Source: Manduca sexta
Taxonomy: Eukaryota > Arthropoda > Insecta > Lepidoptera > Sphingidae
Direction of reading: 5' to 3'
Length of the DNA: 64,000 nt
Assembly (NCBI RefSeq): GCF_014839805.1
Contig: NC_051140.1
Location: forward strand, 8,763,826-8,827,825
Part shown: piece by piece, positions 43,935 to 55,800 of the stretch
Numbering within the stretch: position 1 is the first letter of the stretch
Layout of the letters: the number at the start of each line of letters is the position of its first letter
The notes under the pieces: model-generated
The model's database searches: none
Seen by the model: the letters and a program-made list of their open reading frames with translations, nothing else
Told to the model about the DNA's origin: nothing
Made by a program: the position numbers and the translations under genes

Positions 43935-44110
43935 ATGCTGCTACCAGGGCACCCACGCGCGATGAATGTTCCGTCCCATGGTGTGATAGGACGAGCCTTT
44001 CCTTGACGATAGGCTCGTCCTATCACACCATGGGACGGAACACTCTTACTAGATACGGAATGGAAGAACGCATTAACATTACCGAGCCGGATTCCAAACT
44101 CGGAACTTAG
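43935..44110. mobile_element. SINE family 2 fragments, head-to-head
   Basis: Both arms of the palindrome described next are SINE family 2 body (the CATGGGACGGAACA region). After the right arm, GCCGGATTCCAAACTCGGAA continues like the minus-strand family body. The frame at 43859-44110 crosses the palindrome, starts at a non-ATG codon and is not a gene. Confidence 0.6.
43967..44042. repeat. Perfect 32-bp palindrome arms within SINE DNA
   Basis: Arms 43967-43998 and 44011-44042 are exact reverse complements around a 12-nt loop (TTCCTTGACGAT). The arm is TGTTCCGTCCCATGGTGTGA followed by TAGGACGAGCCT. Confidence 0.9.
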
Positions 44111-44679
44111 AGCAATAAGTGGAGCCTTTTATTAAGAAAAAGAGCCGGGTCAAGAGTTTCATGTATTATTTCCTATCAAAAATAATAACCCTATAAACAT
44201 AACTTCTTTACAATAATACTGTATACCTAAGCTTTTTTTAGGTTACTTTTAATATTTTTACTGATATTGTTTTTAAATAACACTGTAATTTAAAAACATT
44301 ATGTCAATAACCTATTTGAACCAAGCAAGACAAATAAATTATATTATCAATATAATAAAAAAAGTCTGTTATATTACAGTTATGATATAAATGTTGAAGT
44401 ATGTTTGTTGTGATGTCCTCTCATACGTAACGACGCAGCTAATCAACACTATTTTTAAAGTCTTAAGGTCTATTTCACAAGTTACAAGTACATTTTCTGT
44501 GACATTTATCGTATTAAACAACTAATGTCAATAGTACTAATTTTATTATAATTTATTGAGGAGCATAAATTCGAGTGTTATTTTGAATTTGGTCGGTTTA
44601 TATATGTATGTGACGAGTAGATAGAAATCATGAAACAGGCCCATAATATTTAAAGATCATATGGAGCTGCTACTACTCA
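44111..44679. other. Unique AT-rich noncoding DNA
   Basis: No repeat family or gene is recognised. Confidence 0.45.
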
Positions 44680-44746
44680 ATTTAAAATAATCACTTGTAT
44701 GCCTTCCAAAGAATTTTACGCGGGAAGAGTTGCAAGCAAAACCTAG
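44680..44746 (+). mobile_element. Helitron 3' end fragment
   Basis: TTACGCGGGAAGAGTTGCAA, GCAAAACCTAG (CTAG at 44743-44746) before T is the 1154-type 3' end with a damaged hairpin. The 5' portion is not recognisable. Confidence 0.55.
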
Positions 44747-46090
44747 TTAACATAATTTCGTATCAATAACTTTCGTCAATTTTTATTAGCATAATATGAC
44801 GATTACTTGGCTATAAAACAAATTGTCGCTATAAAAACTTGCACCCAATTACAGCCACCGTATTTAAAATAATAAAGTGCCCGAAGTGCATCTAGCTTCA
44901 CAAAAAGTCTGACGATGCAAAAAATCCAGACATTTTCAAAAGTTATCTGTTGTTTAAATAAAATTTTATATATATAAGTACATGAAAACAGTAAACATCT
45001 GTAGGTTGCAGGTTCAGTGGCACCGTAAATCTGAGTAATTGCCTTAAACAGTATAGGGAGCGGCGCCAAATATGGACATTGGTAGCAAACATCGTTCATA
45101 TAACGAAGAGAAATACTTCGACTGTTTTTGCTAATTTTCATAAGTTTAATGGTGCGAGTAAATGATACGATGTGTGTATAATGTGGATATTATCATTCTC
45201 ACTCATTTTCTTGCCGTATAAGTCAAATTATTTTGGAATTAAAGCTAAATTAACAGAAAGGTTGCAATTTCGCAAGTCGAGAGCAATTAGTTTCGTCGGA
45301 GCAACGCGGAATTTCTGGTTTTGGGGCGTAAATAAATTTACCGAATTTATGATTAACTCTTATTAAGGTTATGATAAAGAATATTTGATTGCGAGGAAAA
45401 GAAAATAAGAAAATAGCCAAATTAATAGTCTAGTTACTGATATAACATTTTTTTAAAATATGAATTAAGTTCACAAGCAGCGATAAACGGCTATATTTTT
45501 CATCAATTATATTTTTATCCATTACTGAAGCTGAGAAACAAACGGTCTTCACAAAATCCGAACATGATAGTACACATTGTCACAAGATTTGACAATAAAC
45601 ATTGCGAGGCTTCCCTCGGTAAACGAATTTGGGAAAATGTTCAATTTGGACTGCGAACCCTCTGTTACTTGTATACAGGAGCTTGTCATCTCGGCTTTCT
45701 TTGCGTTTTGTTTTATAAATTTCAAAGGTAAACCAATATTTCTCATATCCTTTGTTCATCCTGTTTTATGGAGTACCGATTTTATGTATGTGATGTGTAA
45801 GCATATTAGTTTCAAATACAAAAGTATAAATAATTATTTTACGTTACCTTTGGTATATTTTTTTGGCTTCATAAAGGTTTTTACTAATTCTATTTAAATT
45901 ATGTAGAGTTTGAAGTTATCTCCTTGAAACCATAGCACATGTACCTAAGTCAGTACATGTTCCAGTATGTTCTGAAAAGTCAACGTCAAATAGTCTATGG
46001 TAGATATCAGTATACTATAAAATGTATCATCGTCTACGTAAAATATTATGTTTGAGGCAATTCTTGCTAATTTTGTGTTAGAATATTGGA
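44747..46090. other. Noncoding DNA with two longer unassigned frames
   Basis: A 112-codon minus frame (44803-45141, ATG start) and a 106-codon plus frame (45577-45897, non-ATG GTG start) are the longest outside repeats. The plus frame contains TINIARLPSVNEFGKMFNLD and, after FINFK, a splice donor-like AAAG/GTAAAC (GT near 45728). Neither matches a family I know. Either could hold an exon, more likely the plus one. A palindrome ACATGTAC/GTACATGT lies near 45937-45960. Confidence 0.3.
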
Positions 46091-46301
46091 TAAGGTCAGA
46101 GGACCTTATTTCGTCTACAGGGGCATATCCGTCTTTTTGCAATTACAGGCGTTCTAATCGAAAGACAGCTTTGATAGCCGCATAGGTAAAAAGGTGATTT
46201 TAGATTCTCTTACCTGTACTATCGAAGTTGTCCTCAGAACGCTCGTAATTGCAAAAAGACGGATTCGTCCCTATAGAACGGAATAAGGCCCCCTGACCTT
46301 A
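46091..46301. mobile_element. TA-flanked foldback MITE, copy 2 (211 bp)
   Basis: Ends TAAGGTCAGA and CCTGACCTTA, and inner arms ATCCGTCTTTTTGCAATTAC / GTAATTGCAAAAAGACGGAT pair well. The centre contains TCTAATCGAAAGACAGCTTT shared with copy 1 at 23377. This copy keeps better arm pairing than copy 1. The minus frame at 45945-46142 overlaps it by chance. Confidence 0.8.
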
Positions 46302-47289
46302 CATGTAATACGAATAAGCGATTTATACATCTAATAATCCGGAACCATAAAGGTTTTAAATAAATTCAATACGTTATAATAACAATTGTGCAGTTAAATA
46401 TTGTACTATACACACTAACTACATTTATTGCATTTTTGTACAAAAGTATACATATTTATGTCATGAATGCAACACTCTTAATTCATGCATATATTGCTGT
46501 CATGTACCGTTTTTATTTAGTTAGCATTTTCCATTAAACTGTCGATATTGAACTCTTTTCAGATTATCCAACTAATAAAGCTTGTCGAGTGGCGCCTCGT
46601 CGATCAAACTCAAAAAGTAATCGACTAGCGGAGCTTCTACGTGTTATTAAAAATTAATACTTCTTTGCAAACTCTTATGGAGTTTAGATTGGATAGAATT
46701 TTTAGTAAACTCTTTTAGACCTCAAAATATAAGTTTGACATCATGGGTGAATGTTATCAAAACTTTTACTGTTAGCTTAATTCTATATGGGTTCATGAAT
46801 AATTTAATCTCATATTATTTTTTACTCACTTATACTTTGTTTAATGATTTCTATTACACTTAGTAAATGAACTTTCGTAACTTTAATATGTTACAAATAT
46901 ATCATATTAAGTAAATTTCTCTTCTAATTTTATTTATTTTTTATTTATTGATTTCCACATACAACTATTTTACAGGTAATACCCAATACAATATCGTAGT
47001 ACAATACTTATTATAATATTTTATAATATAATGTTTTGATTATAGACGTGATTTTACAAATTATGATAATATCGTTAGGTAATAATTTTTAAAAAGTTCA
47101 CCTAAAAAATAAAATACATCTCAAAAAGAAACCATATATCTACTAACAGTAATTCACTAATAAAGTATTAATTCACCAAAACCCCGAAAACTTTGCGCAA
47201 AATAAGCCTCTTGCTAAACAAGATACGTAGAAAATGAATAGTAATTTAATGTGAACCTTTCACCTGTTTACCTCATTTATTCCTTCCTG
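46302..47289. other. Unique AT-rich noncoding DNA
   Basis: No repeat family or gene is recognised. Confidence 0.45.
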
Positions 47290-47370
47290 TTTTTTAGCCT
47301 TTGCCTATGTTTTCCGGCCATTACCAGTCTTATTTTTTCGGCTTCGCCCATGTTTTCGGCCCATTACGTG
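47290..47370 (+). repeat. Imperfect direct duplication, about 45-bp period
   Basis: TTTTAGCCTTTGCCTATG, TTTTCCGGCCATTAC and, about 45 bp later, TTCGGCTTCGCCCATG, TTTTCGGCCCATTAC. The 77-codon frame 47251-47484 passes through both copies, starts at a non-ATG codon and is hydrophobic, but probably not real. Confidence 0.5.
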
Positions 47371-47509
47371 GCTACATGTGTACATGTTTTAGATAATCAG
47401 TTCGAAGTTTATTCGGAGCCTTTAAACCTAGCCTATAATGTTCATTGCTGCTTTGTGATCGTAAATGTGTGTGTACATATATAAAAAATAATATCTTAAA
47501 TAATTGTAT

Positions 47510-47810
47510 GTTCTAAAAATAAAATAAAAGTTCTTTATTCAATTGAGTAGCGACACAATAGGGTACCGGAATCATTTTTTTTTTTACTATTATCAAATAT
47601 TTACATAATATAAAGTATAACACAGAAGGAATTATTAAAATCCGGTAAAAAATCAACAAGTTACAAGTCTTTGAATTTCGGCGGAAGGGGTAATTAACAA
47701 GAAACAGAAAAAAGACAAAATACCCACATGTGACGTCATCGGGAATTACGACGCGTGCGAAAAAAAGAGATGAAGCGATATCCCCACATCGCGCCCACTT
47801 CTGCACGTTA
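47510..47810 (-). mobile_element. Possible retroposon remnant
   Basis: On the minus strand: CACGCGTCGTAATTCCCGAT, GACGTCACATGTGGGTATTT, CCCCTTCCGCCGAAATTC and, at the end, TTGAATAAAGAACTTTTATT, with an AATAAA signal. The order is familiar to me from lepidopteran repeats, but I cannot name the family and see no second copy in the window. The 97-codon frame 47513-47806 lies inside it. Confidence 0.35.
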
Positions 47811-50800
47811 CAATATTTTAAATATCAAATACTCGCTCATTTTTTAACCAATTTTTATGCAGTTTTCGCAGGAGTGCTTCATTTTCGTATTATTAACCAT
47901 TACATATAGAATAATGTACAAAATCAAGCTTAGGCCGGTCCCCTATTAATTAATTCACCTGATGGTAAGCGCGAAGCTTACAAACAGTATGTATGAACGA
48001 AAACAAAGTCTTTTAATTATTGCCTTACAAATTCCTTTGTAAAGACCAAGTCTTTTGCGTTACAAATTCCTTTGCTTATCGACCCGAGAAATAATATAAG
48101 TCTGAGTTTAGTAATTACACTGGCATCGATATCCTTTAAACTGGAATAGAGTTACACACAGCTGCATCGCTGCAGAATTAAATGAGCACATACAGATAAA
48201 CTTAGTCAAGTATTTTAATTAAATCATTTAGTAATATATAGGTCTGAAAATTTTATATCCAACACGAGAAATAACATTAAATTAGTTTCAGTATACGTTC
48301 AACTTCCAATTCAGACTAGATTTATATAGAAGAAGAGAAAGCGCAGACTAGTAGACGAAAATAAGACTAGACATAAGCATCTAGCTCAAGTAGGATTTAG
48401 TGACGAAATAAGAAACAAAACATTGTAGATTTAGTCTAGTTTTTACTGCTTAGGAGCAAATGATGTCTTGCACAAACATGTTTGTATTACTGACAGCCAT
48501 GTCGTTTAAGGTTAGACAAAAAAATTGCCAATATCATAGGTAGTAAAAGTTTATTGCTATGAAAATGTGTGTTGTTGTCTTGTAGTATAAGGGTATCCCA
48601 GTCTATGTATGTTAAATTACAACCAATTAATCTTTAAGGCCCTTCGCGGAGAGGGCGGCCTTGAGCATTCATTCCATACATGTACGACGCATGAATTATG
48701 GCGGGAATTTGCAAAGATTATAAGGAATATGTTCATTAAAATTCGTTATCCATTTATCTATCTAATTTTGTTGGTTGAAAATAAAATGACGTATTATTTA
48801 GGAGGAGATGCACCTAATCAACAATTTTAGTGGCATTTTCATTATGATATTAATGAACCAATATCGACTTTATAAATTATTTTATACACCAAAATAAAGA
48901 TAAAAATTGCACAAATTAGATGTATATATTCTTTTCCATATACATTTATTATAAAGGGAAGACTTATGATAAATGTCTATACGCAAACTGTAAACAAAAA
49001 ATATTCTCTTATTCCATCCATCTTTACAGACCTAAAATGGCACTGATTTTCTTTAATTGTAAATTTAACAATAGTCTATCAACCATTTTTTTTTAAAAAC
49101 TCATACTTTTCCAAACTTCTCTGAAATCGCAAAATGCGATACATTGGCGCGCATCCACACTATCGCTCAACGTGTCATCGTGACAAGATTGCAGTTTCAA
49201 ATTAAACTATCCCCGTTGATGGTATCGAAAAACGCTTCCATTTATTTTAAATATCGTAGTCAAATGGGATAGTCAGACATTGAATCCAATTAAAATTGTA
49301 TTTCTTACTCGGAATAATAGTAAAATGCGTTTCGAATCCAAAAAAAAATATATGCCACTGAAATATGGTGTGCTTTGAATACAGCAAAAATAACATAAGA
49401 TCCTGTGTCGTTTTATTGGGATTGGTTGAAAGACTGGCGTGACTGACGCATTTTTCTCTTTATCAATCAAACATCGAAATTAAATGAAATCGACTTACAA
49501 GTCGCGTGCTTTTGGACGTTTTAAGGATGCTAAGCAACAATATTTCAACAATTATATAGCAGAAATAATTTTTATGCTGCCACCCACTTTGAGATTGGTA
49601 GCAAATACAAGTAAACAAACAATTACAAGTATTTTTAATAAAGTATTGAATCTAGAATCAAATCCAGTACCTTGTCCCGCAGCTTTTTTTTCATCTACAC
49701 TAAGGCAATGTATAATTTGTTTTAGCATAAATTCACATATATATGAAAGGCCAAAAGTATCTGCCTACCACACGTCTTTATCTGCCGTATTAGCATTCAT
49801 GAAGTAACTCCGACCGCTGGATACGTTAAGATAACAATTTTTATCTAGCACTGGTCGATATTTCAGTGCCGAAGTTACATGCGTGTTTGCTTGATGTTAG
49901 AAAAAAATTTATAAAAGCATATTTTTGAAGCTTCATTAATTGTACGATCTGTAGTAACATTGTTTTAATTAAAAATTATAATAATGATTTGCAAAAGCTG
50001 TAGATAAATATATTATTTATTAAATTAAAATAGATTACATAAAAAGTTGTACGTTTTCAAGAAAAATATTAAAGTAGTTTAAGATTAAATAAACCATTAC
50101 CTCAACATAACGACCCAATATGAACGGTTCTTAAAAATTAAATTCAAACTTTACAAGAAAATCTTTCTAAGAGAAAACTGATCGTCCAAAAGCACGTTTA
50201 TTCGCGTAGCCTGGATAACTTTATTTGAGTCAAACTAGATATCGTTTGAGTTAAAACATTTTACTGGATCAGATTTTCACTAAGACTGCTAATGGTCAGT
50301 AAGCAATCGGTTTTAAGATAAATAGTTTAAACACCTAAAACCTTTGGTCATCTTCAAAATATATACCTACGGCTTATATTTCAATTAATAAGTTCACAAA
50401 TTACTTAATTAATAGGTATAATACATCGTTATCAATACTTTTAAAGCAATAAAACTCCGTGCAATATATCAATGGACCTACGATGTCTAATATCCAGCCA
50501 ATTTTTCCTTCTTGCCATCTTTCCACTTCCCTTGTACATATAAATCATCCCTCCATACATTTTCTGCGCTACTAACCGCATTTTATTGCATCATTACATT
50601 GCTCGTTTTATTATAATTCTGAGAATCAAGGAAAATTCTTTCGAAAATTAAATTTCAAAAGTGTCGAAGTATTTCCATTTTTCATTGAAGAAATACTCAT
50701 TTTATCTTAGTAGTGAGTGTTGGCGGTCAAGAATACCAAAATTTTATATTGTAGGTTTCTAAGCAATAAATAGCAACTAGGGAAAGATATAAAGATACAA

Positions 50801-50820
50801 ATAGATAACCTTAGCACTAC
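47811..50820. other. Mostly unique AT-rich DNA
   Basis: A block of TTACAAATTCCTTTG preceded by AAGTCTTTT occurs twice (about 48007-48042 and 48049-48076), a small tandem duplication. CACCTGATGGTAAGCGCGAAG near 47960 recalls a family-G end. A 107-codon plus frame (49484-49807, ATG start: MKSTYKSRAFGRFKDAKQQY) has no domain I recognise. Confidence 0.4.
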
Positions 50821-51119
50821 ATAGTATAAAACAAAGTCGCTTTATCTGTCCCTATGTCCTTTTGTATGCTTAAATCTTTAAAACTACGCAACGGATTTTG
50901 ATGCGTTTTTTTTTAATAGATAGAGTGATTCAGGAGGAAGGTTTATATGTATAATAACATCCATTAAATAGTGGAGAAATACTGTTATTTTGTTATGGTA
51001 TACCCGTGTGAAGCCAGAGCGGGCTGCTTTGTTTTTATATACAACGTTCACAGTTTTTTTTTTTTGTTGTGTATTTAGTATCAGCATTGCACCCGTGCGA
51101 AGCCGGGGCGGGTCGCTAG
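50821..51119 (+). mobile_element. Helitron with two successive 3' ends
   Basis: ACAAAGTCGCTTTATCTGTC, GATTTTGATGCG and TGATTCAGGAGGAAGGTTTA define the body. A first worn end, ACCCGTGTGAAGCCAGAGCG (51002 on), has lost CTAG. About 60 bp later comes a second end, ACCCGTGCGAAGCCGGGGCG, GGTCGCTAG (CTAG 51116-51119) before T. The two ends are versions of one terminator. Confidence 0.65.
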
Positions 51120-51120
51120 T

Positions 51121-51287
51121 ATATTATAAAACAAACCCCCGCCGCGTCTATCTATTTGAACGCGATAAACTTAGAAACGGATTTCGATGAAAGTTATAGA
51201 CATAGATTTAGGTGTTGGGAAGGTCATAGGTTACTTTTTATCCCGTAAAAACTCATTCACGCAGGCGAAACCGCGAGCAAAAGCTAG
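51121..51287 (+). mobile_element. Helitron 3' module placed head-to-tail
   Basis: Starting ATATTATAAAACAAACCCCC right after the previous CTAGT, it continues GCCGCGTCTATCTATTTGAA, CGCGATAAACTTAG, a CATAGGTTACTTTTTATCCC block, and ends CAGGCGAAACCGCGAGCAAA, AGCTAG (51284-51287) before T. The first bases of a full Helitron start are missing. Confidence 0.75.
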
Positions 51288-52699
51288 TTTAAATTTTAAT
51301 ATCTACGAATCACTAACGTTATTAGCATGCGTCGAGAGAAGTGACCTTAGTACTTAATAGTTATACGCTTGGGTATCGCTTCATATGTTTTTGCTTGCAC
51401 TTTATTTTCGATCTTGTCAAGTGCATCATAAGAATCTTTTTTCTTGGAAGTTAACTGTAAACTTAATGCCTTCTTATTATTAATAGAGGTATCCATATAA
51501 AATTAGTATAATAAAATGTTCAGTATATTTCTTTTTGTAATTGTTATTTTCCTTATATCTTCGTCATAATAATTTTTATTCACTTAATTTAGTCAGTATA
51601 ATATAATACATCACTTTAGATAGGCATAAATCACAATTATTATATAATTCGAATTATTGAAAAGTTTAGTAACAAAAAATATACAAATAGTAGGTAATAA
51701 TTTCAACCGTACAAAAACCCTAATATACTTAGCCTAAATTTTTACCATCTAAATTGAAATTAAATAATTTACTTGAACCCATAAAAGTGGTACACATATT
51801 TAGATTCAGTTAAAATGTTCTAGTCTAAATGTGATGGTGGATCAAAGACGCCAACGTGTACACCTACAACGTACCGGAAATAATTAGACATTGTAGTTTT
51901 AAACCTTGATATTTATAGCAATTAATACTTTGTTAATTATTTATCAGTGAGAACTAGTACATATCTCTATTACGAATATTTCTCGGCCGTTTTAAAATGT
52001 CTTCAAACACTTGACTGCCATATTTTATGTTAATAATAAATCCACAACAATAGTGTTCATGAGTGATCAAAGAAACGTCAGTCTCTATATTTTTATTACT
52101 GTTTACTAAGAATGAGCAAACACAGTTCCGTACTATTTTTAATCCGCATAAATTCGCTGTGCCGCTCACGTACGTCCCTTCTCATACTATTAGAGATACT
52201 TTCATGTTTTTACCAGTTCTCCCGCAAAACTTTTGTTAACGAGTCGAGGACGAAAATATTACACACACTTCATCAGCGGCCACTGAAAAAACTTTCCGAA
52301 CCCTTTTCTGATACAAATATTGGTAAAAGAATATTTTATTTCGTTATACAAACGCGTACTGAATATAAAGCAGGCCTGTTGATAAAGCGTGGCTTGTGAC
52401 GGTATTTTTGAATTTTTTGTCTTCTGGAAAAACTGTTTGCAAAATACGCACATCCGCGGCCTATACGTTATCTCTGAAGTAATCTTCTTCACTGTCAGAT
52501 ACGAGGATTGTAAGGGAAACTGAACTTACGAATGTGCGTTGGCGGAATAAAAAATATATTTAATCGAACGAGAAAGTTTCAATAGTCGTTTACGGTATTT
52601 GCGGAATAATAATTTACAAAGGAAGTGGATAACACTTTTTCATCTTTCATTTTAAAACGACTATCGTGTTAATACCAATTCAATCCCCGGAGTAAGGGA
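51288..52699. other. Unique AT-rich noncoding DNA
   Basis: Overlapping frames at 51954-52492 (up to 95 codons) lie on both strands. None is convincing. No repeat family is recognised. Confidence 0.4.
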
Positions 52700-52862
52700 T
52701 AGTCATATTAGGTTTTTCTGCTCACCATCATCCTGGAGTTTAGAATTAGACCTGTTTAATAACAATAGGCTCGGCACCTAATATGACAAGTGCAATAGGG
52801 TTATAATACCTCTGCCTACCTTTGAAGGGAAGAAGGCGTGATGCCATGCGTGTATGTATGTA
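52700..52862 (+). mobile_element. SINE family 2, degraded 3' part
   Basis: AGGCTCGGCACCTAATATGA, CCTCTGCCTACCTTTGAAGG and GAAGGCGTGATGCCATG with a GTAT-repeat tail match the body and tail. The B box and head are missing. Confidence 0.5.
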
Positions 52863-55800
52863 TGCTTGCGTTATGTCGAACGTTTACGTAAATCGCCCCC
52901 GCGGTTCATAAACGCGCCCATTTTATGAAGCTGTTAATTAACCCCAAGTCGAATTAGTCTGAAAACGTTTTATATCAGAATATGCGTTTTATGAGTCATA
53001 ATAAACAAACACTAACTATTATTAATAAAGATCCCCAAGTATGTAAATGGGATATAAAGGGAACGGCCTAATGAATACATTAACAATGAAGTTTAAATTT
53101 AAAAATGTAAACAATAGAGTTTATTTTATATTTAGAAGTATAGAAATAGACAACATAATTTGTTTTTTGCTATAAACGTAACGTAAAGTATTTTTTCTAA
53201 GTATGCTAATAATTAGATAACTTGAAGAAAAAACGCATTTTTATAAGAATATTAATTAATATTAAAAACCTACAGCTAAACCTTGATAGAATATGCAGCT
53301 AGAACTTATAGATTATTAAAAACTTGTTAATAAAACATATACAGAATTATTTCCACGAAGTTTTGCAAATTAATTAAAAATTCAAATCTCTGTGCAAAAT
53401 GGAAATACTTTAATACGCAACAGTCCATAAGCCACAGGGAACAAGTTTCAGATATCATTGGAACTACGATGGTCTTAATTAGATACTATTTAGCATTCGC
53501 TCAATGTAGCCAATTACAACGGACCATAGGACCGGAAAGAATACTTTGCTTTAACAGTCTACGATATAAATTTCTCTCTCTTTATTAAAAAAATAAACGT
53601 ACTCTTAACTATTTCATACAAATAAATATTGTTTTAAGGTGTCTCTAACTGCCACTATCTTTTGTATAGTTTAAATATGGACGCAAGTTGAACAAACATC
53701 CTGCATTAATTCTAAGATCTGGCAAACATCCAAAGTCCTGCGATTGTTTTCAAGTAAATGAGTCATTTTGTAAAAGTTTATAGTCTATCTAAAACAAAAT
53801 ATATTTTTTAAAAGGCAAGAACTTCTTTGCGCACGCTAGGCTTTAACTAATTTCAATTATTGGGCGAAGTTTTGACCCATATAGTAGGGTCTCATATTTA
53901 GGACCATAAGAAATTCACCTATAAGTCAAAAGGTTACCTTGGCTCCCGAATGTTGTTAACCGAGCTCCATGAACTGGAAACAGTATATATGACTTATTTT
54001 CATCATTTAACTTAACCACAATTTTAACTCTAGATTTTTTTTAAATCTTTATTTAAGGAACTTGGTCATTATTTCATGACTATGTCGCTGAACCCTAGCA
54101 ATGAGATTAATATATAGGTCCTGAAACGTTGCGTCACGTATTTTAGAATAGTGGTATTTCTGATATACATTTTCCAAATTATATATATATGAATTACATA
54201 AAATAATATACATAGCTGCTTTGTACATGCATAAAAACTGCTACAACACATACGACATTAAAGTAAAAGACCTAAGAGCGATTTCAATTTGGCGCTAAGT
54301 GTAGCCTGCTCCTCAACCGCCGCACTATAGCCGCGCAACTAATTTGAAGGTGCCCTAAAAGTATACGTAAATACGTGACTTCTAAACTATAATTTGTATC
54401 CGTGGCTATATTTAAACGGTACAGCGGCTTATTTTTTGTTTCGGTTCTTCAAAATAACTTATGAATTAAAATTATTCATATTTCTTACTAATTTGAAAAG
54501 ATATACGAGCAATGAATATCATATAAAGAGTGTTAATATTAATAAAGTGCTGTATAATAGCAATACATGTACGTGAAAGGATGCCTGGCTATGCAATTTA
54601 TACATTTCTATGGCACACGCAATAAATCGTGTAACATGAGTCCCATTCATAGCGACAACCTTCGCGCAGGTTCTTTGAAAGCCTTTTAAACATTTTTCTT
54701 TGTCTTGCAAAGCGTGCGAGGCGTACATGGTAATGCACACTAACAAACAAATTGGATAAAGGCTGTAGTAATTCAAGTAGAGGTCGAGGTATACTTGAGT
54801 TATCTAGTAATGAGTTTAACAGTAAAAAGTTATATACGTTGAATTTGAAGATATATAGATATTAACTAGAATAATTACACAAAAATGCGTCTGTTTTCGG
54901 CCATATTGACAATATCTTCGAGACAGGGTATTTTATTATAGTTACTCAAATACTGATATCAATCTTGCGATAAAAGTTCTAATATTTGTTATAACTAATA
55001 TCTGATATCACGAGCATGTCATGTTGCTGCGAGATTTAAACAACTCGAAAATTCGTCCATGGAAACATTTTATAAAAAAAGATTTTATCATTATTTATCA
55101 TAATACAAATAACAGTTTTATTATCGGCAATAAATTTTAATTGGTTTGTTATTTTAGTGTATTACAACGATTAGTTTGGACAACTTGTTAAGCACCAAAG
55201 TTAAACCACATCGTTATTGCATTGTTAGTTAATCGATTTCAAATATCTATTTAATCAAACCGCTGTTCCCAACATTAGTTGTAGACATATAGCATCGACT
55301 AATGAAATTCCTTACCTTTTGACGCCGATATACTTACAAATAGAACTAATCGTTGAATCGATCCGGATTATAAACCAATCTGAATAAGTCATTTGCAAAT
55401 ATTTAAAAAATTCTTTATTCTGATAAATTTCGGGATGGATCGAAAAAGCGATTAATATCGTTTATTCAACCGGTGGTTTTGCTATTAACAAGGTATTAAG
55501 CCTGTTTGGCGACCCTCATCCAATCAGATTAATATATAATCATGCATAATTAACTCTTGCGCAATAATGTTTAATACGTAGAGTGCAGTTCGAAATTTAA
55601 ATTTAAACAAGGAATACTGAGATGGGTTGTCTCTCGCCACAATTATAATCAGACTTAATAACTTATTACTATTTATGTTTTATTATTCTTAATCTTTAGA
55701 TAAATCTGTTTTCCAAGTGTCCCTTTATTTCTTCCCAATATGTAGACATTTGTAGCACTTATTATAAATTAATAATGATTTCTCTTCTGAAGAATACAAG

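Noticed and set aside
43859..44110. 83-codon frame
   Set aside because: It starts at a non-ATG codon and crosses the SINE-derived palindrome.
44803..45141. 112-codon minus-strand frame
   Set aside because: It has an ATG but no domain, no splice context and a composition typical of AT-rich DNA. Mentioned in the stretch entry, not called as a gene.
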